Of a stretch of DNA of 64,000 nt, positions 34,693 to 43,560 are shown one piece after another. This DNA comes from an uncultured Chloroflexota bacterium (GTDB lineage: Bacteria > Chloroflexota > Anaerolineae > Aggregatilineales > Phototrophicaceae). Below the pieces are notes generated by a model, which searched no databases, was not told the origin of the DNA, and saw nothing but the letters and a program-made list of their open reading frames with translations. Every line of letters starts with the position of its first letter. Position 1 is the stretch's first letter. The stretch is from positions 1 through 64,000 of the forward strand of contig CALJKV010000040.1 of NCBI GenBank assembly GCA_937974245.1, in the 5' to 3' direction. The translations under genes and the position numbers were made by a program.

Positions 34693-35320
34693 CTTTGCCC
34701 TTCCAGTAGTTGTACATGGCAGAAAACATCAGAGCGACGGATTGCGCGCCAGCATCCACATGCCCGATGGCGCGTTCGCCGACATATTGTGCCCGCCCGT
34801 ATCGCGCTTTCATTCCCGCTGTATCTTTCGCGCCCTGTTCCGCTGCTGCTGCTGCTGCCTGTAAGGCTTGCTCCATTGTTTCGCCCTTTTCGGCAGCCTG
34901 ATGTAACGCCGTAATCGCCGGGGACAACGCGTCAACCATCGTTTTGTCTCCAGGGGCGGCCTTGCCGCGCTTCATCACGCCATCGCCCCCGGCCTGCCAC
35001 ATCGCCGCGAACTGCTTGAGTGAGACTGTTTCCACTTCTTTAACTACCGTGGCGGCCTGCATAAATAATGTACCAAACAACGCGCCGGACGAGCCGCCCA
35101 TTCGATTCATGAGTGTCATGCCTGTCAGGCGCAGCACATCAAAGGGAGACACCGCGACCACCATCTGTTCCGCCGCTGCCGCGAATCCGGCGCTGATAGT
35201 CGTGCCATGATCGCCGTCGCCTAATTGCGAATCGAGGGCATTCAGCATAGTCGTGTTCGCGGCAATAGCCGTGCTGATAGCAGTAATCAGGCCGCGCAAA
35301 TCCTGGGTCGTGATCGTCAT
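34676..35320 (-). CDS. dhaL: Dihydroxyacetone kinase subunit L
   Basis: A 214-residue DhaL/DAK2-domain protein. The nucleotide- and Mg-binding motif is LGDGDHGTTISAG, followed by GGSSGALFGT and a helical barrel, ending with a DAGAQSVALMFSAMY helix. DhaL carries the nucleotide that phosphorylates the ketose bound covalently to DhaK. No DhaM (PTS) gene is near, so ATP is the likely donor. ATG 35320 overlaps the dhaK stop by four bases; residues before it are excluded. Split DhaK/DhaL pairs in sugar operons often act on tetruloses or other ketoses rather than dihydroxyacetone. Confidence 0.88.
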   Translation of the reverse strand: MTITTQDLRGLITAISTAIAANTTMLNALDSQLGDGDHGTTISAGFAAAAEQMVVAVSPFDVLRLTGMTLMNRMGGSSGALFGTLFMQAATVVKEVETVSLKQFAAMWQAGGDGVMKRGKAAPGDKTMVDALSPAITALHQAAEKGETMEQALQAAAAAAEQGAKDTAGMKARYGRAQYVGERAIGHVDAGAQSVALMFSAMYNYWKGKDDGEA

Positions 35321-36336
35321 GGCTGTACAATCCTCACATTTGCCCCGATAGCCGGAGCATCCCATAGCATCTTCAGTTCATCATCTACCCGGCACAGCGA
35401 CAGGGCGAAACCTGCCATTTCCTGGGTCGTGGCGTATGGGCCGATGTAGGTCTTGTAGACCTGAATTCCAGCTTCCTGAAGCCGCTGCGCCACCCGCCGG
35501 TACAGGATGAACAATTCCATCTGGGTCATGCTGCCGCTGTTGTTCAGGAAAACCAGCACTTCATCGCCAGCTCGAAACGGCAGATCTTCCAGAATGGGGG
35601 GCAGCAGGGTGTTAATCGTCTGGTCAGCCGACACGAGCTTTTGCCGTCCCTGCCCAATCTCGCCGTGTACCCCCATACCGACTTCGATTTCGTCGTCCGG
35701 CAGTTGGAACATGACTGCGCCGGAAACGGGATTTGTCCCTGGCGTGATGGCAACTGATAGGGTACGGGTATTGTCGCGGATTTTTTCCGCCATCGCTTTG
35801 CATTGCGCCAGCGTCGCATCCGTTTCGGCATAGGCACCCAACATCTTCCAGGTGAAAAACAGTCCGGCAGTGCCGCGCCTTTCCGGTTCATGGCCTTTGG
35901 GTGCGCTGGAAATATCGTCATAAAGGACGACCATCTCCACTTTCTCAAGGCCTTCCATCTCGCAGAGTTCCAGCGCCATTTCAGCATTCATCAGGTCACC
36001 GGCATGGTGCGATACACAGACCAACACACCAGCGCCATGATCTGCCGCTTTGATTCCTTCCAGAATACGACCCGGCCCAGGCGCGGCGAAGATTTCACCC
36101 GGTATGTTGACATCAAACAAGCCCTGCCCCACCAGGCCGATCATAGCCGGTTCGTGGCCGCTGCCATTACCGATTACCAACCCGACTTTGCCGGCAGCTT
36201 TCGGTTGAGCACGCACAATCAGGCCAGTATCCGTCAGGCGGACAATATCGGGATACGCAGCAGCAAATCCTTCCAGCATGTCGCTCAGAATCGTAGCGGG
36301 CTGGTTGATGAGTTTCTTGGTACGCGGTGCCATCAT
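35317..36336 (-). CDS. dhaK: Dihydroxyacetone kinase subunit K
   Basis: A 339-residue DhaK/DAK1-domain protein. GNGSGHEPAMIGLVGQG contains the substrate-polarising His. The VSHHAGDLMNAEMA block replaces the usual NYTGD stretch. The His that binds the ketose as a hemiaminal is in GMGVHGEIG. LVFLNNSGSM is also typical. The altered NYTGD segment suggests a substrate other than dihydroxyacetone, since that loop lines the active site. Its start overlaps the stop of the DUF35 gene (ATGATGG). Confidence 0.88.
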   Translation of the reverse strand: MMAPRTKKLINQPATILSDMLEGFAAAYPDIVRLTDTGLIVRAQPKAAGKVGLVIGNGSGHEPAMIGLVGQGLFDVNIPGEIFAAPGPGRILEGIKAADHGAGVLVCVSHHAGDLMNAEMALELCEMEGLEKVEMVVLYDDISSAPKGHEPERRGTAGLFFTWKMLGAYAETDATLAQCKAMAEKIRDNTRTLSVAITPGTNPVSGAVMFQLPDDEIEVGMGVHGEIGQGRQKLVSADQTINTLLPPILEDLPFRAGDEVLVFLNNSGSMTQMELFILYRRVAQRLQEAGIQVYKTYIGPYATTQEMAGFALSLCRVDDELKMLWDAPAIGANVRIVQP

Positions 36337-36863
36337 TCCTCCAGGGGCACAAAATACATCAAGTGAATCGGGTGCTGGACAGGGCTTTCGGCATAAGCAA
36401 CTTTGACTCGCATCCCGATATGGACTGATTCCGGAGCTGTCTTCAGCACATGCGGAAACAGGGTCGAGCCGCCATCCAGCAGCACGTAAGCCAGGGTGAT
36501 CGGCGTTTCCAGGCGGCGCACATCGTCATTGACCAGCGAGGGAAAGTGCATGACCGAGAACGTCTGCACCGTGCCTGTACCCGGTAATTCCTGCCATGCC
36601 GTGATGCTCAGGCAGTCCGGGCAAAGAGGGCGCGGTGGGGCGTAGACCTTGTGGCAGGTTGGACAGCGTGTCCCCAGAAAACGCCCGTTTTCCAGTTCAA
36701 GAAAGAATCGTGAATACTTCCCCAGACTGTGTCTGTAGGACTGTGTAAGTTCCAGCGTGATGACTTCAACCTGCCGGAACGCCTCCCAGGGATCGCGTTC
36801 GCCGGTCCATTTTGCCTGCATGTTTTTTCGCTCGACCAGGCTGGTCACCCGCGATTCGCTCAT
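36333..36863 (-). CDS. DUF35 zinc-ribbon/OB-fold protein
   Basis: A 176-residue acyl-CoA-binding partner protein. A helical N-terminal part comes first. The rubredoxin-like zinc ribbon CPTCHKVYAPPRPLCPDC lies at about residues 66-83. An OB fold follows (GTVQTFSVMHFPS, TPITLAYVLLDGG, RVKVAYAE). DUF35 proteins work as subunits of thiolase-fold enzymes. This one ends three bases before the thiolase homologue gene ends of the same operon begin, and the pair is co-transcribed. A structural role in a heteromeric retro-aldolase, as with Ltp2/DUF35, is the favoured reading because the thiolase lacks its Cys. Confidence 0.87.
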   Translation of the reverse strand: MSESRVTSLVERKNMQAKWTGERDPWEAFRQVEVITLELTQSYRHSLGKYSRFFLELENGRFLGTRCPTCHKVYAPPRPLCPDCLSITAWQELPGTGTVQTFSVMHFPSLVNDDVRRLETPITLAYVLLDGGSTLFPHVLKTAPESVHIGMRVKVAYAESPVQHPIHLMYFVPLEE

Positions 36864-36866
36864 TGA

Positions 36867-38069
36867 TCAGTCCTGCCGCTCAAAGATATTCACAACGCAG
36901 ATTGTCCCGATCCCAGCGTGCGTATCGGTCAGGCCGCGTCTTGCATTGTGAATCTGCCGTTCGGGGATGACTTCGCCCCACAACTGCTGCACCACCTCAA
37001 TCGCCTGGGCAATCCCTGTCGCCCCGACGGGCGCACCGCGTCCGAGCAGACCGCCGCTGGTGTTGACGGGCAGCGCTCCGTCATGGTCGAAAATGCCGTC
37101 AGCAACCGCCGGGCCACCCTGGCCTTCCGGGACGAAACCCAGGTCCTCTACGGCCTGGATTTCCACACCGCTGTAGCTGTCATAGAGTTCCGCAACATCA
37201 ATTTCCTCCAGCGGGTTGGTGATACCGGCGCTCCGATAGGCTTGTTGAGCGGCGGCGCGTTTCCCGGCAAAATTAGTCAAATGGGGATAACGATCACCCA
37301 GGCGCATGGTGTCCGTCCCGCATCCGGTCGCGGTGAAGGCAACCGGAGGGCGCTCTGCAAACCGTGAACTGCGCTGCCTCGCCCAATCCTCGGTTGCCAG
37401 CAGCAGCGCCGCCGCCCCGTCACTCAAGAGGCTGCAATCGAGCAGCGTGTACGGCTCTGCGATAGACCGGGAGTTCAACACATCGTCAATGCTGATCTCC
37501 ATCGGCCTCTGGGCGTAAGGATTCGCAGCGGCATTGCGGCGGTTGCGGACGGCAACATGCGCGAACTGCTCGCGTTTTGTGCCGTATTTCTCCATGTGAA
37601 CCCGCATCATGGCCGCGTAAAAGGCCGTATAGGTTCCACCGACCATCATCTCCCAGTCCACATCGGCGGAAAGCGCGAATAACTGATTGGCCGTCTGCGA
37701 TGCAATGCTTTTACCGTTGGTTTCGCAGCCGTAAACCAGGATCGAATCGCACAGGCCGCTTTTGACATAGGCCCAGGCAGTGCGTAACGCCAGTGCGCCG
37801 GTTGCCCCGCCCCCTTCTACCCGCACATTCGGCGTAGGATTCAAGCCCAGCGTATCATGCAGAATCGCGCCGAGCGTCATCTGCCGGTTAAAATGATCGC
37901 TCTCATAACTCGTCAGGCCATGTTCGACAGCGTCCAGGTTCTCGATTCCGGCATCTCGAACACAGTCCAGCACGGCTTCAACCGCCAGGTCACGCACGTT
38001 ACAGTCTTCCCGGTTGGAGGCAAAGGGTGTCAGGCCAACGCCAATGACCATAGGCGTTCGATCAGTCAT
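36867..38069 (-). CDS. Thiolase-fold protein without the catalytic Cys (Ltp2-like)
   Basis: A 400-residue SCP2/thiolase-family protein. The nucleophile motif, normally VENACASG-like, reads VEGGGATGAL, so the acylated Cys is Gly. The later GHP motif reads GRGAPVGATG, so the catalytic His is Ala. The third motif reads THAGIGTIC without its Cys. It cannot perform normal thiolysis. The VAELYDSYSGVEIQ segment keeps Tyr residues at the place where Ltp2 retro-aldolases use Tyr. A DUF35 gene follows directly, as in Ltp2 systems. A carbon-carbon lyase on an acyl-CoA is a reasonable hypothesis. The gene overlaps the aldolase stop by eight bases. Confidence 0.85.
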   Translation of the reverse strand: MTDRTPMVIGVGLTPFASNREDCNVRDLAVEAVLDCVRDAGIENLDAVEHGLTSYESDHFNRQMTLGAILHDTLGLNPTPNVRVEGGGATGALALRTAWAYVKSGLCDSILVYGCETNGKSIASQTANQLFALSADVDWEMMVGGTYTAFYAAMMRVHMEKYGTKREQFAHVAVRNRRNAAANPYAQRPMEISIDDVLNSRSIAEPYTLLDCSLLSDGAAALLLATEDWARQRSSRFAERPPVAFTATGCGTDTMRLGDRYPHLTNFAGKRAAAQQAYRSAGITNPLEEIDVAELYDSYSGVEIQAVEDLGFVPEGQGGPAVADGIFDHDGALPVNTSGGLLGRGAPVGATGIAQAIEVVQQLWGEVIPERQIHNARRGLTDTHAGIGTICVVNIFERQD

Positions 38070-39057
38070 CGTTCACATCCAGTTCGGGATAGTGCCGGAA
38101 TGTGTCTGTTGTAACAGCCGGCAAAATCTCTCTGTAAAAGTTCTGCCAGGGAATACCATAAGTCCTGGTAATGGCATTCAGCAGGGTCATGCGTGCGCGC
38201 CCGGTCTCGCGGAACCACTGCTGCCGGGCAGCGGGGTCGCTGATCATGGCGGCGTCGCCCCACAGTGCCCGCCCCACAATAAAACCGGAAGCCCCCGCTT
38301 TGCAGGCAATTTCAAGCTGCCGCGCGAAAACGTTAAACGGTACACCGGCGCTCAACAGAACCCAGGGGGTATCAATTGTCGTAGTAATCGCTTCGCACGC
38401 TTCTAACCAGACTGCCGGATTCGGTTCTTTTTTCACATCCACCGGGAACTCCAGTTTGAGGACATCAACACCCATCTTCGCTATCCTGCGGGCGGCTTCT
38501 GCAACCAGCCCGCCGGGAATATCAGCGGGTGACTTGTTCGCATGGTAGATTATTGGCTCGGCATAAAAGGGGATTTCCAGCCAGGTGCATTCCGTCACCA
38601 CCTGCCGGACAACGGCTTCCTGCCGGGCGGCATGGTCAGGCTGGTATGGGTTGTAGTAAAAGAACAGCTTGACCCCATCAGCGTTCATATGCTTGATCTT
38701 GGCGACGTTCCAATCCGGGTCAATTTCGACATCCAACGGCATGGGATTCAACTGGTAGTCAGCTTTTTCCAGTTCGACCAGCAGCCCTTTTGAGCCGAGA
38801 TTACACGCTTCAATCGCCTGGAATGCGCCATAAACGGGATCAAGCAGTACGCCGCTGACATCATCAATCAACAGGCTCACCGCCTGCATTTTAAAGGCAA
38901 TCAGATCGGAATCGGCAACGGTGGCCGGGGATTGTGGATTTAAGACACGGCGCAGCGCGTCCTGGTGATCGAGTGCCAGAATGTTGAAAAGGCCATCCTG
39001 CGTACTGGCCCGCTGCAGAGCGCGATATTTACCCATCGAGAGAGTTTTTAGTGTCAT
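38062..39057 (-). CDS. Class I aldolase, LacD/tagatose-bisphosphate aldolase family
   Basis: A 331-residue TIM-barrel aldolase of the LacD group. Motifs are FNILALDHQDALRR at the N-terminus, GVLLDPVYGA, VKLFFYYNP, and DVLKLEFPVDV with the Schiff-base Lys, then WVLLSAGVPF and SGFIVGRALWGD for phosphate binding. Relatives cleave tagatose 1,6-bisphosphate or 1-phosphoketoses (as in sulfoquinovose breakdown) into dihydroxyacetone phosphate and an aldehyde. ATG 39057 is used because it overlaps the aldehyde dehydrogenase stop (TGATG). It fits after the FucI-like isomerase and DhaKL, before the aldehyde dehydrogenase. Confidence 0.85.
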   Translation of the reverse strand: MTLKTLSMGKYRALQRASTQDGLFNILALDHQDALRRVLNPQSPATVADSDLIAFKMQAVSLLIDDVSGVLLDPVYGAFQAIEACNLGSKGLLVELEKADYQLNPMPLDVEIDPDWNVAKIKHMNADGVKLFFYYNPYQPDHAARQEAVVRQVVTECTWLEIPFYAEPIIYHANKSPADIPGGLVAEAARRIAKMGVDVLKLEFPVDVKKEPNPAVWLEACEAITTTIDTPWVLLSAGVPFNVFARQLEIACKAGASGFIVGRALWGDAAMISDPAARQQWFRETGRARMTLLNAITRTYGIPWQNFYREILPAVTTDTFRHYPELDVNDD

Positions 39058-40571
39058 CAGTTCGTTTTCAACCACACACTTTTGACTTCCGTATACAGAT
39101 CAATAGCCTCTTTACCCATCTCACGCCCATAACCACTCTGCTTGTAGCCACCAAAAGGAGAGGCTGCCTCGGTGTCGCCCCAGGTGTTGATCCAGATCGT
39201 CCCGGCCCTTAACGCCTTCGCCAGTGAATGTGCTTTGCGGACATCGGTTGTCCACAGACCCGCCGCCAGGCCAAACTCAGTGTCGTTGGCGCGGCCAATG
39301 ATTTCCTCCACATCATTGAAGGGCATAGCACAGACCACCGGCCCGAAAATTTCTTCGCGGCTGACCCGCAGATCGTCGGTGATGTTTGTAAAAATAGTTG
39401 GTTCGATGAAATAGCCATCCTGGAGCAGGCCGCCCATACGCACACCACCTGTTACAGCCTTTGCGCCCTGTTCCAGAGCTTCGTGTACATAACCCATGAC
39501 CCGCCCCAACTGTTCATCACTGACAACCGGGCCGAGATCGGGCTGCTGCTGCCCCATCCCCGGCCCGACTTTGATCTTGCGAGTCTCCTCTTTCATACCC
39601 GCGATGACCTGATCGAATACACTGCGTTCGATATACAGACGCGAACCCGCGGTACACGATTGGCCGTTGTTGCCAAAAATCGCCCAGGTTGACCCCACGA
39701 TTGCCTGTTCCAGATCCGCATCGGCAAATACGATATTCGGGCTTTTGCCGCCCAGTTCCAATGAAACACGCTTCAGATTGCCGACTGACCCCTGCACGAT
39801 TTTGCGGGCGACTTCCACACTGCCGGTAAACCCAATCTTGTCCACACCATGATGCTCGACCAGCGCCGCCCCAGCCTCTTCGCCATAACCGGGCAGCACA
39901 TTGAACACACCCGGCGGGAAACCCGCTTCTTCGGTCAACCTGGCAAGATACAGGGCGCTCAATGGAGTCTGTTCGGCGGGTTTGACAATGACGCAGTTGC
40001 CCGCTGCCAGGGCCGGGGCAAACTTCCACGTCGCCATCAATAACGGATAATTCCAGGGGGAGATTAACCCGACTACGCCGACTGGCTCGCGCAGGGTATA
40101 GTTAAACATCGTGTGCTGGCTGACCGGGATGGTGCTGCCTTCAATCTGACGCGGCCATCCGGCATAGTAATACAGGTGATCTGCCGAGAGCGGTATATCT
40201 ACGGTGCGCGTCGTCTCAAAGGGCTTGCCATTATCCAGCGAGTCGAGCTGCGCCAGCACAGCAGCATGTTTTTCGATCAGTTCCGCCAGCCGCCAGATAC
40301 ATTTAGAGCGATCCGCCGGGGACATCTTCAGCCACCAGTCGCCTGTATCGAATGCGGCACGGGCTGCTTTGACCGCTACATCTACGTCGTCTTTCTGGGC
40401 GCGCCCGACCTGTGCCAGCCGCCGACCGGAAGAAGGGTCGTATGTCTCAAAAACTTGCTCCGAACGCGGCGCAACGTAACGACCACCCATATAGGGCATC
40501 ACCGGCTGTGACAGAAACGCCTTGACTTCCGGCAGCAGCGGGATGTAGGTTTCCGGGAGAGAATCTAACAT
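39057..40571 (-). CDS. Aldehyde dehydrogenase (NAD-dependent)
   Basis: A 504-residue aldehyde dehydrogenase. It shows PWNYPLLMATWKFAPALAAGN, the Glu motif LELGGKSPNIV, and the catalytic Cys in FGNNGQSCTAGSRL. EEIFGPVV and the C-terminal PFGGYKQSGYGREMG are also present. It oxidises an aldehyde to the acid. Its closest look is betaine/indole-acetaldehyde-type dehydrogenase, but the operon suggests the aldehyde released by the LacD-type aldolase. It is co-transcribed and overlaps the aldolase start by one base. Confidence 0.92.
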   Translation of the reverse strand: MLDSLPETYIPLLPEVKAFLSQPVMPYMGGRYVAPRSEQVFETYDPSSGRRLAQVGRAQKDDVDVAVKAARAAFDTGDWWLKMSPADRSKCIWRLAELIEKHAAVLAQLDSLDNGKPFETTRTVDIPLSADHLYYYAGWPRQIEGSTIPVSQHTMFNYTLREPVGVVGLISPWNYPLLMATWKFAPALAAGNCVIVKPAEQTPLSALYLARLTEEAGFPPGVFNVLPGYGEEAGAALVEHHGVDKIGFTGSVEVARKIVQGSVGNLKRVSLELGGKSPNIVFADADLEQAIVGSTWAIFGNNGQSCTAGSRLYIERSVFDQVIAGMKEETRKIKVGPGMGQQQPDLGPVVSDEQLGRVMGYVHEALEQGAKAVTGGVRMGGLLQDGYFIEPTIFTNITDDLRVSREEIFGPVVCAMPFNDVEEIIGRANDTEFGLAAGLWTTDVRKAHSLAKALRAGTIWINTWGDTEAASPFGGYKQSGYGREMGKEAIDLYTEVKSVWLKTN

Positions 40572-40586
40572 GAGTATCCTTTAGAG

Positions 40587-41342
40587 TTAAACCTGCTCGG
40601 CCAGTTCCAAAGCAACCTCATACACAGCCTGATTGCTGTTATCCAGCGCTTCCTGACCGCCCGGCGGCAGCGGGTCGAGAAATCGTCTGCCGCGTGTCAG
40701 GTCATCCCAGACCACGACCATCGAAACGGCAGGCATATTGAAATGCCGGGCAACGGCATATGTGGTAGCCGTTTCCATCTCAACCGAAAGATAACCCGCT
40801 TTGTGCCAGGCTTCCATCATCTGCGGGGTCTCGGTAAACAGTGACGACCACGTGACATGCGTGCCACGATAGGTAGTGTGTCCGCGAGATTCAAGCTGTC
40901 TCTGCGCCGTCTCCAGCCATTGTGATGATCCCAGGACGGCATCGGGTGTGCCGTACATATGCGCCACGCCTTCGCGGCATATCGCCACGTCCGGCAGGAT
41001 AATATCGCCCGGCTTGAGATGCGCCTGCAACCCCCCGCAGGTACCAATCTGCACGGCGAGTTTTGTCCCCAACACGCCGAACAGATGGATAATTTCGACG
41101 GTGCGTGCCGCACCGTAGGCCATGCAGAAGCCGATTTTGCGGTCTTTCCAGCGTCCCCAGAAAATATCCGGGAACTTGAGTTCGCACACATCGCTCAGAT
41201 AACCCAACCGCCATCCAGTGCGCTGCGCCCGCCACCAACTGCCCTCAACGATGATGACATCCGGCACGTCCTGGGGCGCGAGTCCCATCGCCCCTAGCCA
41301 TTCCTCTGCCTTTATATCCATAATGGAACGAAATTCAGCCAT
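40587..41342 (-). CDS. Nucleoside phosphorylase (PNP/UDP family)
   Basis: A 251-residue phosphorylase of the PNP/uridine phosphorylase superfamily. Evidence is VQIGTCGGLQAHLKPGDIILPD (phosphate and ribose site), the SVEMETATTYAVA motif (Met-Glu ribose contact), and VVVWDDLTRG at the base site. It splits a nucleoside into base and ribose 1-phosphate, or hydrolyses it. It sits with a nucleoside hydrolase and an ADP-ribosylglycohydrolase in one operon, so uptake and breakdown of N-ribosides is the likely job. Base specificity is not readable. Confidence 0.83.
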   Translation of the reverse strand: MAEFRSIMDIKAEEWLGAMGLAPQDVPDVIIVEGSWWRAQRTGWRLGYLSDVCELKFPDIFWGRWKDRKIGFCMAYGAARTVEIIHLFGVLGTKLAVQIGTCGGLQAHLKPGDIILPDVAICREGVAHMYGTPDAVLGSSQWLETAQRQLESRGHTTYRGTHVTWSSLFTETPQMMEAWHKAGYLSVEMETATTYAVARHFNMPAVSMVVVWDDLTRGRRFLDPLPPGGQEALDNSNQAVYEVALELAEQV

Positions 41343-41350
41343 GAAGACCT

Positions 41351-43549
41351 CTATTCCAGCATGATGATGGTGCCATCTTCCGGTGGGAGTTGGATGGAGA
41401 ATCGGGCGCCATCGTCGGTAGTGAACGGCACACCCGCACCTGAAAACAGGTCAGTGGCACGAGCCGGATTGATCCCTGGAATCGTGATGGTCAAGTCAAC
41501 TGTGCCTGTGCCGTGATTGTTGACCAGGACGGCGTGCTGGCCTTCATGGGTGAGCAGGTGGGTATCCACGTAATGCCGCGCATAGTCCATCTGCGGGCTG
41601 TCCAGCAAGACATCTTTGTGAACGCCACAATAGCGCATCAGGTTATCGAAAAACTGCCGGAGTGCCGGGTCCCGATATTCCCAGAAAGCCATATCCAGGT
41701 GAGTCGCCATCAGAATCGCCTGCCCCTTGCCATGCTGCCGCCGGATGATTGCGGGCGTGCCATCCGCAAAATGGGCCAGGACTTCCACGTCATCTTGCAG
41801 GTCGAATTCTTCACGGTGCCAGTATCCAGTGATGCGTTCGGCGTCAATCCCGGCAAAAAGCGGATTTTCTGGTTTGACGACCAGGGTGATACGGTCATGC
41901 GGTTCGCGCTGTACCTCGATGTAGGTCTCCTTTGCGCCGAATAATGCCGTCAGACCAGCGCCGGGACGATCATTCCAGACCCACCCTTTTTCGTCCACGT
42001 GGCCCAGTTTGGCACAGCCGATCAGCGTGCCGCCGTTTTCGACGTAACGAGAAAGGGCATCCGCGGATGCCTGCGGCAGGTGCATAACGAAGGGCAGGAA
42101 AATCACCCGATAATCTGCCGTTGCCGTGTTCAGGAAACGGGGCTCAACAAATTGAAGGGTGTAGCCCGCTTCCCACAGAGCGGTATGCGTCCCGCGTAAA
42201 GCCCGATAGAGGAATTTCTCATTGGCCTGTCCATCCAGGACGATGACATTTTCGTGACTGTGATAAACCGCAATCTGCGCGGCGGGCGGCAGCGCATCCA
42301 AGAAGAAATCTTCGTGCGATTTGATAACGCGGCAGATTTCGGCGGCGGCATGATACCGTTCAGTGGGTTCGCCGTGAAAATCCACCAGCGCCCCCCAGGT
42401 CAGCGGGAGAAAGTTCCAATCCCGGTAGCCCTGATAGAGCATACACTTGGCACCATGCCCGATACAGTTAATGTTAAAACGCTTGATGTCTTTCCCGGTG
42501 GTGGCGAAGTTTGGCCCGGCAGAAAAGCCGCCAATCGGCCCGCTTTCAAGCTCCGGGACCCACATGGTTTTATCATTATGTCGCGCAACGGAATACGCGA
42601 AATCGAAAAACCAGGATGAGAATGCCGGGTCTTTCCGAAAATCATGCTCAGATGGGTAAATATCGTGGCCGATAATATCTGTAATGCCGCCGATATCCCA
42701 GTGATTAGGTTCATTACGCGCGCCCAGGTCAGGCCGCAGGCAGTCATACAGGTTGTGCATGGTGATCTGTGTGTCATCATGCTTTTTGATCAGATTATGC
42801 TGAAAGCGCACGAAATCCGCGATGGACTGCTGGACAAAAACCCGAAAATCCAGCCATGCCGTATTGTTTCCCCATTCGGCAGGCATTGAACGCGGCGGTG
42901 TGATCTGGTGCCAGTCGTAATATCGGTAGTGCGTCGGGTCCCACGACCAGGCATGGTTGAGCGTGTCAATATCCTCATACTTCGCCCGGACATACTCCCG
43001 GAACAGCCGCGTGCAGTGATCACAATAGCACCAGTATCCATAACGGCGCGGATGCGAATGTTCGGCTTCCGTGAAGGCCGTCATATGCCCGATCTGGTTG
43101 TCAATCTGCCAGCAGTACAGTGCCGGATGCTGGCTGTATCGTTCGAGCAGCAGACTCAGGTAACGAGTCACTTCATTTTGCAGGCCGGGATTGTTCACAC
43201 AGGCCCAGCCCCATACCGTGTTCGTCGGGTATTTCATGCCCTCGCGAGAAACCCGCTGTAAGTCAGGATAGTGTTCCAGCATCCAGATTGGCGGGTTACA
43301 AGACCCGGTACCCAGGACAATCTGAATATCGTGCGCGGCGGCAAGCCCAAACGTGCGATCCAGCCAGTCCCATTCCGGTTGTCCGCGTCGTGGCTCAATA
43401 TAGTCCCAACTGGAAATCAATTCCGCAGTACGCATCATGTTGAACCCGGCAGCGCGCATGTTCTGTATATCCCGCTCCCAGTCACCGCTGTCATGCGTAG
43501 GAGGATAGTAGCTGGAACCAACCGGGAAATAAGGCATCCGTATTTTCAT
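41351..43549 (-). CDS. GH42 beta-galactosidase-like protein with acid/base Glu replaced
   Basis: A 732-residue glycoside hydrolase family 42 protein: TIM barrel (about 1-400), trimerisation domain and C-terminal beta domain. The zinc cluster of the family is intact (Cys117 with CYCDHC, Cys174/176/179). The nucleophile Glu is in WVPELESGP (Glu333). The acid/base position, normally DNE, reads WQIDNQIGH: Gln152, codon CAG. A Glu-to-Gln change here normally removes most hydrolysis of unactivated substrates. No signal peptide is visible, so it is cytoplasmic. It may be inactive, bind sugars, or cleave glycosides with good leaving groups such as ribosides or galactosyl phosphates. Confidence 0.85.
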   Translation of the reverse strand: MKIRMPYFPVGSSYYPPTHDSGDWERDIQNMRAAGFNMMRTAELISSWDYIEPRRGQPEWDWLDRTFGLAAAHDIQIVLGTGSCNPPIWMLEHYPDLQRVSREGMKYPTNTVWGWACVNNPGLQNEVTRYLSLLLERYSQHPALYCWQIDNQIGHMTAFTEAEHSHPRRYGYWCYCDHCTRLFREYVRAKYEDIDTLNHAWSWDPTHYRYYDWHQITPPRSMPAEWGNNTAWLDFRVFVQQSIADFVRFQHNLIKKHDDTQITMHNLYDCLRPDLGARNEPNHWDIGGITDIIGHDIYPSEHDFRKDPAFSSWFFDFAYSVARHNDKTMWVPELESGPIGGFSAGPNFATTGKDIKRFNINCIGHGAKCMLYQGYRDWNFLPLTWGALVDFHGEPTERYHAAAEICRVIKSHEDFFLDALPPAAQIAVYHSHENVIVLDGQANEKFLYRALRGTHTALWEAGYTLQFVEPRFLNTATADYRVIFLPFVMHLPQASADALSRYVENGGTLIGCAKLGHVDEKGWVWNDRPGAGLTALFGAKETYIEVQREPHDRITLVVKPENPLFAGIDAERITGYWHREEFDLQDDVEVLAHFADGTPAIIRRQHGKGQAILMATHLDMAFWEYRDPALRQFFDNLMRYCGVHKDVLLDSPQMDYARHYVDTHLLTHEGQHAVLVNNHGTGTVDLTITIPGINPARATDLFSGAGVPFTTDDGARFSIQLPPEDGTIIMLE

Positions 43550-43560
43550 GGATGATTCTC

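Noticed and set aside
30821..40571. Sulfoquinovose degradation (FucI-like isomerase, LacD-like aldolase, aldehyde dehydrogenase)
   Set aside because: Single families match, but the nucleosidases, DhaKL and thiolase/DUF35 do not belong to known sulfoglycolytic sets, and no sulfoquinovosidase or typical kinase is present.
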